NCBI GenBank assembly: GCA_007134405.1
Contig: SLKW01000026.1
Coordinates: 1-17,113 of the forward strand
DNA: 17,113 nt
Direction of reading: 5' to 3'
Source: Paracoccaceae bacterium
GTDB lineage: Bacteria; Pseudomonadota; Alphaproteobacteria; Rhodobacterales; Rhodobacteraceae
The notes below the pieces were generated by a model. That model had not been told where the DNA came from. It searched no databases and was given only the letters and a program-made list of their open reading frames with translations. Shown here piece after piece: positions 1 through 6,699 of the stretch. A program made the translations under genes and the position numbers. Every line of letters begins with the position of its first letter. Position 1 is the stretch's first letter.

Positions 1-76
1 GCAGCTTCAGCGCGAAGGGGCCGGTGGTGGGCAGCCCCCATGCGGGCGAGAAGGTGAAGACGCGGAGCGGTTCCAT
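1..76 (-). CDS. Glutathione S-transferase-like protein, N-terminal fragment (cut by window edge)
   Basis: Only the first 25 codons lie in the window, read leftward from an ATG at 76-74 and open to the edge. The peptide begins MEPLRVFTFSPAWGLPTTGP and continues FALKL. The opening beta-strand followed by a W-G-x-P-x-x-x-P-F loop resembles the start of metaxin/Tom37-type GST-family proteins common in Rhodobacteraceae, where the thioredoxin-like domain begins in the same way. Family assignment rests on this short piece, so the enzyme activity cannot be judged. A promoter with two perfect palindromes lies directly upstream (98-142), which suggests repressor control. No strong Shine-Dalgarno is seen before the ATG. 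It could be another thioredoxin-fold protein. Confidence 0.55.
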   Translation of the reverse strand, partial: MEPLRVFTFSPAWGLPTTGPFALKL

Positions 77-97
77 GGCGGGCCTCATACCGGCTTG

Positions 98-112
98 CTT
101 ACCTATGGTAAG
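98..112. promoter_or_regulatory. Operator-like perfect palindrome, copy 2 (start-site proximal)
   Basis: The sequence CTTACCTATGGTAAG is a perfect inverted repeat of CTTACC around a 3-bp centre. It has the same arms as the copy at 121-135, with centres 23 bp apart, and it would cover the transcription start of the leftward promoter at 114-142. This size and symmetry is typical of TetR- or MarR-family operators. The regulator itself is not in the window. Confidence 0.6.
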
Positions 113-113
113 C

Positions 114-142
114 GTTATATCTTACCATTGGTAAGTAGACAA
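114..142 (-). promoter_or_regulatory. Predicted sigma-70 promoter for the GST-like gene
   Basis: On the minus strand a -35 TTGTCT (137-142) and a -10 TATAAC (114-119) are separated by exactly 17 bp. The -10 matches five of six consensus positions and the -35 matches four. The start would fall near 106, about 30 nt before the ATG at 76. The two palindromes sit in the spacer and over the start site. The -35 lies where similarity to the transposase remnant fades, so it may derive from IS DNA. Confidence 0.5.
121..135. promoter_or_regulatory. Operator-like perfect palindrome, copy 1 (promoter spacer)
   Basis: The sequence CTTACCATTGGTAAG is a perfect inverted repeat with the same 6-bp arms as the copy at 98-112 but a different 3-bp centre. 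Conserved arms with a free centre are what an operator shows and what chance repeats rarely show. It lies inside the spacer between the predicted -35 and -10, so a bound repressor would block RNA polymerase. Confidence 0.6.
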
Positions 143-905
143 GAGATTTCTCCCAAATTGCCCTTTTGATCGGGCGCCGGATGTGTCCGAGCGTGGCACG
201 GTCGCGGTGATGCCCGCCTTGTGGCGGGCAAGGATTTCGAGGGCGCTGAGAAAGCCCTTGTCGGCAAGAATGTGCATATCCTCGCACTGCGTTACTTTCT
301 GCCTGTGTAGCCATCCTGGCCAACAGATCCCGGTCATGCCCTTGGTTGGGGACCTCATGCGTCACGATCAGATGCGTCTCGGCATCGACACCGCTTTGAA
401 CACTATAGCCGACATGCCCGCTGTGCTGCGCGCGCGTCGCCATGGCGCGTGCATCGGTGTCGGTCAGCGATATCTACCCGTCCGGCGCATCGGCCAGGGC
501 CTGCTCCATAGCCAGCAGGCGCTCGATCTCTTTGCGTATTCGGTGATGGCGGCCTGTCAGATGCGCCGCGCGCTCGGCGCGCGCCGCGCCGGTTTCCTGC
601 CGGTCAATCCGGTCGGCCTCCTCTATAGCGGCCGAGCTCGGCTTCCAGATGAAGACGACTGGCGATCTTGCCCTTGATGAAGTTCCGATCTCGGTTGTTC
701 ACTGCTTTGAACTTGCTCCCATCGACGGCCACGACCTCGCCCTTCAGCACGCCAATCCGGCGGCAGAGATCCACGAACTTCGCACAGGTCTTTCGATTGG
801 TTGGGCGATTCTGTCGCCGGAAAACCGCGATGGTCTTGTGATCAGGAACCAGTCGACGGGCCGGACCATGCGTTTTTCCTCCCGGTACCCGCTCCAATCC
901 CGACG
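140..905 (-). pseudogene. IS1182-family transposase remnant (multiply disrupted)
   Basis: Read leftward, the pieces follow the order of an IS1182-type DDE transposase: RLVPDHKTIAVFRR, then CAKFVDLCRRIGVLKGEVVA and VDGSKFKAVNNRDRNF (first catalytic Asp, about 685-840), then SLTDTDARAMATR and GHVGYSVQSGVDAE, then ILADKGF (second catalytic Asp) and AGITATVP. Intact family members are roughly 450-480 residues. Here the N-terminal third and the C-terminal part with the catalytic Glu are missing. The frame is broken near 615 (base loss), by a TAG stop at 474-476 in a Q-like position, and by a frameshift near 300. No terminal inverted repeats were recognised. It is an old, inactive fragment lying between aroB and the GST-like gene. 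Extents are approximate. Confidence 0.85.
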
Positions 906-959
906 TGCCTTTACGTTTGCCCCGTCCCAGCCAGGGCTGGTGACGTGCGGTTTCCGGCA

Positions 960-2084
960 TCACTGCGCCCCAAGTGCCTCGTCCAGAAATGCGCCCAGAC
1001 TCTTGCGCGGAACGGCATCCGTTACAAAGGCCGCGCCAATGTCGCGGGAGAGTACGAAGCGCATGCGCCCGTCCACCACCTTCTTGTCCTGCGCCATCAG
1101 TGCGATCAGCGCGTCTGCGTCCGGCAGGTCGCCCGGAATCTCGGCGAGACGCCGCTTCATCCCCATCGTCTGTAAATGCGTCGCAAGCCGCCCGGGCGCT
1201 TCCTGCGGGCAGAGGCCAAGCCTGGCGGAAAGGTCGAAGGCCAGCTGGCAGCCGATCGCCACCCCCTCGCCATGCAACAGCCGGTCGGAATAGCCCGTCG
1301 CCGCCTCGAGCGCATGACCGAACGTATGGCCCAGGTTGAGCAGCGCGCGTTCACCCGTTTCGGTTTCGTCGCGCGAGACGATGGCGGCCTTCATCGCGAC
1401 CGATCGGCGCACGGCCTCCTGGCGCAACGCGGGATCACCCGCAGCCAGCGACGGTCCCTTCGCCTCGAGCCAGGCGAAGAACACGGCGTCCCCCAGAAGC
1501 CCATATTTCACCACCTCGCCGTAGCCCGCCAGAAAATCGCGATGCGGCAGCGTTTCGAGCACGTCGATATCGGCCAGAACGCGGCTCGGCTGGTGAAACG
1601 CGCCAACGAGGTTCTTTCCCTGCGCGGTGTTGATCCCGGTCTTGCCGCCGACGGAACTGTCGACCTGCGCTAGCAGCGTCGTCGGCACCTGAACATAGCG
1701 CACCCCGCGGCGCAGGATCGCGGCGGCGAAGCCCGCCAGATCGCCGATGACCCCGCCGCCCAGGGCAACGACGACATCGCCGCGTTCGACCCGCATCTCG
1801 AGCAGCCATTCGACGGCACGGGCCAGATGCGGCCAGCTCTTGGTTGCCTCGCCCGGCCGCAACGCCAGCGCCTGCATGGTGATGCCGTCCGCGGCAAGCC
1901 CTGCTTGCAGCGCGTCGAGATGGAGCGCGGCAACCTGTTCTTCGGTCAGGACCGCGACGCGGGGGCGGTGCAGAAGCGGCGCAATCTCGGCCCCCGCCCG
2001 CGCGATCAGGCCCGAGCCGATGCGCACCTCGTAGCTGCGTGGGCCAAGCGCTACGGAAACGGTATCGATGGGGCGGTCGGTCAC
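960..2084 (-). CDS. aroB: 3-dehydroquinate synthase
   Basis: This cytoplasmic enzyme converts DAHP to 3-dehydroquinate, step two of the shikimate pathway, using NAD+ and a divalent metal. The 374-residue protein has the usual length. It carries the NAD-binding signature GGGVIGDLAGF (109-119), the PTTLLAQVDSSVGGKTGIN block (134-152), metal ligands E190 in GYGEVVKYG, H253 in LGHTFGHALE and H271 in LLHGEG, plus the active-site H257. Translation starts at a GTG (2084-2082) preceded by GAGGTAA, which overlaps the stop codon of aroK. The gap to aroK is 9 bp, so the two genes are almost certainly co-transcribed and coupled. The stop codon TGA at 962-960 is followed at once by IS-derived sequence. 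Confidence 0.97.
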   Translation of the reverse strand: MTDRPIDTVSVALGPRSYEVRIGSGLIARAGAEIAPLLHRPRVAVLTEEQVAALHLDALQAGLAADGITMQALALRPGEATKSWPHLARAVEWLLEMRVERGDVVVALGGGVIGDLAGFAAAILRRGVRYVQVPTTLLAQVDSSVGGKTGINTAQGKNLVGAFHQPSRVLADIDVLETLPHRDFLAGYGEVVKYGLLGDAVFFAWLEAKGPSLAAGDPALRQEAVRRSVAMKAAIVSRDETETGERALLNLGHTFGHALEAATGYSDRLLHGEGVAIGCQLAFDLSARLGLCPQEAPGRLATHLQTMGMKRRLAEIPGDLPDADALIALMAQDKKVVDGRMRFVLSRDIGAAFVTDAVPRKSLGAFLDEALGAQ

Positions 2085-2093
2085 GGAGTTACC

Positions 2094-2645
2094 TCAGGCA
2101 AGGACATCGGGACGGGTGGCGAGCGCGGCGCGCACCTGCACGGCCGTTTCCTCGATCGAGGCGCCGGCCGAAACCTCGACGATCAGGTCGGCTTGCGCAT
2201 AGGCGGGCTCGCGCGCCTCCATTAGTTCCGCCAGCGTGCGCCGCGGATCGGGCGTGCGCAGAAGCGGGCGGGTATCCTTGCGCTTAACCCGGCTCCAAAG
2301 AAGTTCCAGTCCCGCCTTAAGCCAGACCGAAACGCCAAGTTCGTGAATGAGCGCGCGCGTGTCGGCATTCAGGAAGGCCCCGCCGCCAACCGACAGGATG
2401 CCGGGCGCGGCCTTGAGAAGCCGGGCGATGACTTGCGCCTCCTTCTGGCGGAAGAAGGCCTCGCCGTCACGGGCGAAGATTTCGGCGATCGTGGCATTTG
2501 CCGCGGTTTCGATCTCGGCGTCCGAATCGCGAAAGGGCACGCCCAGGTTGCGAGCCAGTTCGCCCCCTACGGCGGTCTTGCCCGCGCCCATCATGCCGAC
2601 CATCACAACCGTCTTCCTGAGCCTGCCGCGCTTACCTGCCGCCAT
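2094..2645 (-). CDS. aroK: Shikimate kinase
   Basis: The enzyme phosphorylates shikimate with ATP in the cytoplasm, step five of the shikimate pathway. Using the ATG at 2645, the protein has 183 residues, normal for the family. It shows a Walker A loop GMMGAGKT (17-24), the shikimate-binding DSD (D40, D42) and R66 in FFRQKE, the GGG turn (87-89) and the lid arginine R126 in DTRPLL. The frame stays open upstream to an ATG at 2708 and a TTG at 2720, which would add 21 or 25 residues of basic sequence not typical of the family. I prefer 2645 because a G-rich Shine-Dalgarno (GGGGGCGA) sits just before it. It is the first gene of an aroK-aroB operon, divergent from the gene at 2827. Confidence 0.93.
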   Translation of the reverse strand: MAAGKRGRLRKTVVMVGMMGAGKTAVGGELARNLGVPFRDSDAEIETAANATIAEIFARDGEAFFRQKEAQVIARLLKAAPGILSVGGGAFLNADTRALIHELGVSVWLKAGLELLWSRVKRKDTRPLLRTPDPRRTLAELMEAREPAYAQADLIVEVSAGASIEETAVQVRAALATRPDVLA

Positions 2646-2826
2646 TCGCCCCCGTCGATTTGCTCTCCCGGTCCGCCTGACGTTGCAGCCCGGCAGGTTT
2701 TCACGCATTTGCGTATTCAATGGCGTGATCTCCGCGTGAGTACCAGATATAAATCGCGCAAGAATGGCAGGGGCGGCCCCGGCGCGGGGGCGCAGACCCC
2801 ACCGAACAAGGAAGGCCGAGCATAAT

Positions 2827-2991
2827 ATGCCCCGTCGTAACGACCGCCCCGGATTTGTCGGATATCTCTTTCGTTTCCTGCTTCTGCTTCTGGTGATCGC
2901 CGGGCTCGGCTTTCTCGCCTTCGCCTATTTCGGCGATCTCGAGGTGCCGCAAGTGCCGCGCAGCCTGCCGATCGATCTGGGCGCGGGATGA
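2827..2991 (+). CDS. Small single-pass membrane protein of unknown function
   Basis: This is a 54-residue protein starting MPRRNDRPGF. It has a basic N-terminus, one hydrophobic helix of about 20 residues (roughly 14-33, with a run of five leucines) and a short tail rich in proline and acidic residues (GDLEVPQVPRSLPIDLGAG). By the positive-inside rule the tail faces the periplasm. I chose this ATG because AAGGAAGG (2808-2815) lies upstream, although the 11-nt spacing is long, and because an upstream extension would add an arginine-rich, non-native-looking leader. The stop overlaps the next gene's start by 4 bp (ATGA at 2988-2991), a sign of translational coupling. The function is not recognised. 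It may anchor or partner the exported protein encoded next. Confidence 0.8.
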   Translation: MPRRNDRPGFVGYLFRFLLLLLVIAGLGFLAFAYFGDLEVPQVPRSLPIDLGAG

Positions 2992-4571
2992 GGGGGATGG
3001 GCGGTGTTCGAGCGTCAGGCAGGCAAGGCGGCAAGGCTCTTGCCGGCGCGCTCGTCGCCTGCCTTTCCGCCGCGCCGCTGGCCGCGGACGCACCGCTTTC
3101 GGCCATCGACTGGTTGCAGGAAACGATGGTGGTGCCCGAGCCCGACGCGCCCGTTCCGGTCACGCCGCCAACGGGCGACGCCTGGTTTCAGGATGTCATC
3201 ACCATGCGCCCTCTCGACCGGGTGCATCCCGATGCGGTGGGGCTATTCCCACCAGACCGCGTCGGTTTGGCGCGCGACTTCTGGGGCCCCAGCACGGCCG
3301 AGGAACTGGCGCCGCTGGTCGCCGCCCTGCCCGCCGATACCCTGCCCGCGTTGCGGGTGCTGGCCTACCGGCTGCTTCTCGCCGAATTCGATGCCCCCCA
3401 CGGCGCCCCGACCGAGGCGCAAGGCTCGCCACTTCTGGCCGCGCGCATCGAGAAGCTTTTCGAATTCGGCGCGCTCGACCAGGCACTGGCGATGCTGGAC
3501 ACCCTCGATTCCCGCGATCCGGGGCTGAAGCTGCGCCGGCTTGAAATCGCGCTGCTTCTGGGCGACGAGGAACCGGTCTGCGCGCATGTCCTGCGCGCCG
3601 ATCCGCCCTTCCCGTTCGAGCCCGCGCGGATCTATTGCCTGGCGCGCGGCGGCGAGTGGCTGGCGGCCGAAGACGCTTTCGAAAGTGCCGAGGCCGAAGG
3701 CGCGCTGCCGCCGCCCTACGACGAGTTGATCGCGCTCTACCTGGAAATCGACGGACATGTCGATGACGGGCCGATCCCGGCCTTGACCGGGCTGCCGACC
3801 AAGCTCAGCCCGCTCGCATGGCGGGTGCTCGAAGCGGTTGGCGAGCCGGTCGCGACCCATGGCCTGCCGGTCGCCTTCGCCCATGCCGATCTGCGCGGAA
3901 CCATCGGCTGGCGGGCGCAGATCGAGGCAGCGGAGCGGCTGGTGCGGACGGGCGCGCTTGCACCGAACCGGCTCCTTGGCCTTTATACCGAGCGTGCAGC
4001 GGCGGCGTCGGGCGGGATATGGGACCGGGTCCGGGCGGTGCAGCGGCTCGAGGCCGCGCTGGAAGCAGAGGAGCCAGAGCGGATCGGCGCCGCGCTGCTG
4101 GAAGCGTGGCAGCAGATGGCGGCAGCCGAACTGGAACTGGCGCTGGTCACGCTTTTCGCCGACCGCTTGCGCGCCGTTACGCTTGAGGGCGACGCCGACG
4201 AGGTTGCGCGCGCCATTGCCTACCTCTCCGACGGCTACGAGGCCTTTGCGCGGACCGAAACCGATGACGATCCGCGGGCACGATTTCTTGCCGCCGTCGC
4301 GCAGGGGCTGCCGCCCGAACCCGGGGAGGATGCGGTTGAGATCGCTGTGGCGGAGGCTTTTACGGAAACGCCCGACCTGCCGGCTGCGGCGCTTGAGCGG
4401 TTGGCGGAGGGGCGGCGGGGCGCGGAGGTGTTGCGCGTGCTGGAGCGGATCGGCAATGGCAGCGATCCGCGGATGCTGGCCGAGGGGCTCGCGCTGCTGC
4501 GGCATCTGGGGTTCGAGGATATCGCGCGGCGCGCCGCGTTGCAGGCGATTCTGCTGGAACGGCGGGGCTGA
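2988..4571 (+). CDS. Exported helical-repeat-like protein of unknown function
   Basis: This is a 527-residue protein with a likely signal peptide: a basic start, a hydrophobic stretch ALAGALVACLSAAPLA (about 18-33) and cleavage near AADA. The mature part is rich in Ala, Leu and Glu, with many short amphipathic helices and few aromatics, suggesting a TPR-like alpha-solenoid. No catalytic motif is visible. A Cys pair lies near 198 and 216 in CAHVLRADPPFPFEPARIYC and could form a disulfide in the periplasm. The start overlaps the stop of the small membrane protein gene, and xerD follows after 3 bp, so the three form one unit. The ATG nine bases downstream (2997) is an alternative start. I cannot name the family. 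It looks like a lineage-restricted Rhodobacteraceae gene. Confidence 0.85.
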   Translation: MRGMGGVRASGRQGGKALAGALVACLSAAPLAADAPLSAIDWLQETMVVPEPDAPVPVTPPTGDAWFQDVITMRPLDRVHPDAVGLFPPDRVGLARDFWGPSTAEELAPLVAALPADTLPALRVLAYRLLLAEFDAPHGAPTEAQGSPLLAARIEKLFEFGALDQALAMLDTLDSRDPGLKLRRLEIALLLGDEEPVCAHVLRADPPFPFEPARIYCLARGGEWLAAEDAFESAEAEGALPPPYDELIALYLEIDGHVDDGPIPALTGLPTKLSPLAWRVLEAVGEPVATHGLPVAFAHADLRGTIGWRAQIEAAERLVRTGALAPNRLLGLYTERAAAASGGIWDRVRAVQRLEAALEAEEPERIGAALLEAWQQMAAAELELALVTLFADRLRAVTLEGDADEVARAIAYLSDGYEAFARTETDDDPRARFLAAVAQGLPPEPGEDAVEIAVAEAFTETPDLPAAALERLAEGRRGAEVLRVLERIGNGSDPRMLAEGLALLRHLGFEDIARRAALQAILLERRG

Positions 4572-4574
4572 AGG

Positions 4575-5531
4575 ATGCCCGCCCTGCATGCGCAGGACGC
4601 CCGCCGCATCGCCACCTTCCTCGAGGCGATGGCCGCCGAAAGCGGCGCGGCGCGGAACACGCTGCTGGCTTATGGGCGCGATTTGCGCGACGCGGGCGAA
4701 TGGCTCGCCGGGCGCGGCAGCGACCTGGGCCAAGCCGGGCGCGACCTGATCGAGGGCTATCTGATCGCGCTCGACGCCGAGGGGATGTCGCGGGCGACGC
4801 GGGCGCGCCGGCTCTCGGCGCTCAAGCGTTTCTTCCGCTTCGCGATGGACGAGGGCTGGCGCAAAGATCACCCAGCGTTGCGCATCGACGGGCCGGGGCG
4901 GGCGCAGCGCCTGCCCGGTACGCTGCGCGAGGACGAGGTCGCGGCCCTGCTCGACGCGGCGCGCGATCACGGCCCGGATCAGGCCGTAAAGGCCCGGAAT
5001 GCCTGTCTTTTCGAGCTTCTCTACGCCACGGGGATGCGGGTTTCGGAACTGGTCGGCCTGCCGCATGCGGCGCTGCGCGGCGCGCCCGAGATGGTGCTGG
5101 TGCGCGGCAAGGGCGGCAAGGACCGGATGGTGCCGCTGTCGGATGCCGCGCGGGCGGCGGTGGCGGTCTGGCTGGTGCATCGCGACCGGGCCGAGGCGCA
5201 GGCGACCCAGGCGGGACGGCCCGCGTCGAAGTATCTTTTCCCGGCGCGCGGGGCGGCGGGGCACCTGAGCCGGGTGCGTTTTCATGGCCTGGTCAAGGAG
5301 GTCGCGGCGCGCGCCGGGATCGACCCCGACCGGGCCAGCCCGCATGTGCTGCGCCATGCCTTCGCCACGCATCTGCTGGCCGGCGGGGCCGATCTGCGGG
5401 TGATCCAGCTGCTGCTTGGCCATGCGGATCTCTCCTCGACCGAGATCTACACGCATGTGCTGGACGAGCGGCTGCGGGAGCTTGTCATGGCGCATCATCC
5501 GCTGGCGCGCGGGGGTCGCAGCGGCGGTTGA
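4575..5531 (+). CDS. xerD: Site-specific tyrosine recombinase XerD
   Basis: XerD works with XerC at the dif site to resolve chromosome dimers before division. The 318-residue protein has an N-terminal SAM-like DNA-binding domain (about 8-100, with RNTLLAYGRDL and SRATRARRLSALKRFFRF) and a C-terminal catalytic domain. All six catalytic positions are present: R155 in ATGMRVSEL, K182 in GKGGKDR, H257 and R260 in HVLRHAFATH, H283 in LLGHADLSSTEIY and the nucleophile Y292. The protein is full length and should be active. It starts 3 bp after the preceding gene; GAAGG sits too close to the ATG to be a good ribosome site, so translation probably depends on coupling. XerC is the main alternative name. 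The xerD-aroK neighbourhood, as I recall it in alphaproteobacteria, favours XerD. Confidence 0.93.
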   Translation: MPALHAQDARRIATFLEAMAAESGAARNTLLAYGRDLRDAGEWLAGRGSDLGQAGRDLIEGYLIALDAEGMSRATRARRLSALKRFFRFAMDEGWRKDHPALRIDGPGRAQRLPGTLREDEVAALLDAARDHGPDQAVKARNACLFELLYATGMRVSELVGLPHAALRGAPEMVLVRGKGGKDRMVPLSDAARAAVAVWLVHRDRAEAQATQAGRPASKYLFPARGAAGHLSRVRFHGLVKEVAARAGIDPDRASPHVLRHAFATHLLAGGADLRVIQLLLGHADLSSTEIYTHVLDERLRELVMAHHPLARGGRSGG

Positions 5532-5603
5532 CGAAAGCTTGACGGGGCGGGCGCAGGGCGGGGCGCGCGGGCTGATTTTGCGGGGTTTGTGGGTGTCACA
5601 AGG

Positions 5604-5655
5604 CGTATGACAAACGTAGGACTCGCGTATGACAAACGTAGGACTCGCGTAGGAC
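5604..5655 (+). repeat. Five direct repeats of CGTAKGAC at exact 11-bp spacing
   Basis: Copies start at 5604, 5615, 5626, 5637 and 5648 and read CGTATGAC, CGTAGGAC, CGTATGAC, CGTAGGAC, CGTAGGAC, separated by AAA, TCG, AAA, TCG. This makes two full 22-bp units plus half of a third. One copy per helical turn is the layout of tandem response-regulator sites of the OmpR/PhoB type. Read on the minus strand, the T-variants give TTTGTCATACG, which contains the PHO-box half site TGTCATA. The TCG linkers create GACTC, a GANTC (CcrM-type) site, at two junctions. Confidence 0.85.
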
Positions 5656-5658
5656 GTT

Positions 5659-5667
5659 TTATCCACA
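5659..5667 (+). promoter_or_regulatory. Perfect DnaA-box 9-mer
   Basis: TTATCCACA is identical to the high-affinity DnaA box. It begins 3 bp after the last phased repeat. A single 9-mer may occur by chance, though that is less likely in DNA this GC-rich. Its position against the array is what makes it worth listing. No second box was noticed in this gap. Confidence 0.45.
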
Positions 5668-5925
5668 GCGCCCGTCCGCGCCGTTCCGGGCGGCTCGGCG
5701 ACGGCGGCTCCGGGCGCGGGTTCGGGGCGGGGTTTGCCGGGGGGCCGGGGCCAGAGGCGCGATAGCGCCAGATTCCGGGACGGCATCGGCAGCCCGGCGC
5801 GGCCGCGTCAGGCGGCGGCATCGGCGCCACCCCTTCGCCGCGCTTTCCTTTGCCTTCCGCGCTCCCCTTCCCCTTGCGCGCGGGGCGGAATAGATAAGGC
5901 GGAACCCGCTGCTAGAAGGATCGCC

Positions 5926-6693
5926 ATGCCGCGCCCGCGCCCTGTTGTCGGCATCATCGGCAACAGCTACCTGCTCAACGACCAGTACCCCGCCCATGCC
6001 GGCGGCACGATGAATTCGCAAGCGGTGGCCGAGGTCTCCGGCGCGCTGCCGCTGCTGATCCCGTCGGACCCGCGCTATGTCTCGGTGAACGAGTTGCTGG
6101 AGGTCTGCGACGGCTTCCTGCTGACCGGCGGGCGGCCCAATGTCCACCCCGAGGAATACGGCGAGGACGAGACGCCGGCGCATGGCGCCTTCGACCGGGG
6201 GCGCGATGCGGTGGCGCTGCCGCTGGTGCGCGCCTGCGTCGAGCGCGGCCAGCCCTTCCTGGGGGTCTGCCGCGGGTTTCAGGAGGTGAACGTCGCGCTG
6301 GGGGGCACGCTGCACCCCGAGATCCGCGATCTGCCCGGGCGGATGAACCACCGCATGCCCCCCGACGGGACGCTGGAGGAGAAATTCGCCCTGCGCCATA
6401 CGGTGAAGTTTTCCGATGGCGGCGTCTTTCACCGGCTCTTCGGCGCCAACGAGGTGATGACCAATTCGCTGCACGGCCAGGGGATCCAGAAGCCGGGCGC
6501 GCGGATCGTCATCGACGGCCATGCGCCGGACGGCACGCCCGAGGCGATCTATGTCCGCGACGCGCCGGGATTCACGCTGTCGGTGCAATGGCATCCGGAA
6601 TGGAACGCCGGGCGCGACCCGGTCTCGCGCCCGCTGTTCCACGCCTTCGGCAAGGCGGTCGCCGACTGGGCGGCGCGGTGCGGGCGGCGCTGA
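5926..6693 (+). CDS. Peptidase C26 / class-I glutamine amidotransferase-like hydrolase (PuuD type)
   Basis: The family hydrolyses gamma-glutamyl amide bonds; PuuD, for example, releases GABA from gamma-glutamyl-GABA in putrescine breakdown. The 255-residue protein has the full family layout: VVGIIGNSYL at the start, GFLLTGGRPNVHPEEYG (63-79), HGAFDRGRD with the conserved Asp/Arg (86-93), the nucleophile C115 in FLGVCRGFQEVNVALGGTLH, TNSLHGQGI (179-187), and the H223/E225 pair in SVQWHPEW. The catalytic triad is complete. The start ATG has AAGGA six bases upstream; the frame extends further left but only through GC-rich noncoding-like sequence. The substrate cannot be fixed, because no other polyamine genes lie nearby. 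Transcription continues in the direction of glcD, whose own promoter follows. Confidence 0.9.
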   Translation: MPRPRPVVGIIGNSYLLNDQYPAHAGGTMNSQAVAEVSGALPLLIPSDPRYVSVNELLEVCDGFLLTGGRPNVHPEEYGEDETPAHGAFDRGRDAVALPLVRACVERGQPFLGVCRGFQEVNVALGGTLHPEIRDLPGRMNHRMPPDGTLEEKFALRHTVKFSDGGVFHRLFGANEVMTNSLHGQGIQKPGARIVIDGHAPDGTPEAIYVRDAPGFTLSVQWHPEWNAGRDPVSRPLFHAFGKAVADWAARCGRR

Positions 6694-6699
6694 GCGGAC

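Larger units (their letters stand above)
5532..5925. other. 394-bp gene-free region with phased repeats and a DnaA box
   Basis: No convincing ORF with a ribosome site lies between xerD and the hydrolase at 5926. The left third is comparatively AT-rich and contains an 11-bp-phased repeat array (5604-5655) and the 9-mer TTATCCACA (5659-5667). The remainder (5668-5925) is very GC-rich. I see nothing there beyond a short hairpin (GGCGC, GATA loop, GCGCC at 5756-5769) and a pyrimidine-rich tract at about 5830-5875. No clear promoter or intrinsic terminator was found. Confidence 0.6.

Noticed and set aside
2703..2714. Palindrome ACGCATTTGCGT near the aroK start as an operator
   Set aside because: The arms are only 5 bp, there is a single copy, and no promoter with good spacing was found around it.
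2748..2753. TATAAA as a -10 for the gene at 2827
   Set aside because: The hexamer is good, but no acceptable -35 lies 16-18 bp upstream, so I did not list a promoter.
5604..5667. CRISPR array
   Set aside because: The repeat unit is only 8 bp with 3-bp linkers; there are no 25-40 bp repeats, no unique spacers and no cas genes.
5604..5667. Plasmid-type iteron origin
   Set aside because: The window carries core chromosomal genes and no rep or par gene. Iterons are usually longer, at about 17-22 bp of conserved sequence, and more numerous.
3243..5786. 847-codon open frame on the minus strand opposite the exported protein gene and xerD
   Set aside because: It is antisense to two genes with clear family or signal features, is rich in Arg/Pro/Gln as GC-rich shadow frames are, and shows no recognisable domain or ribosome site.
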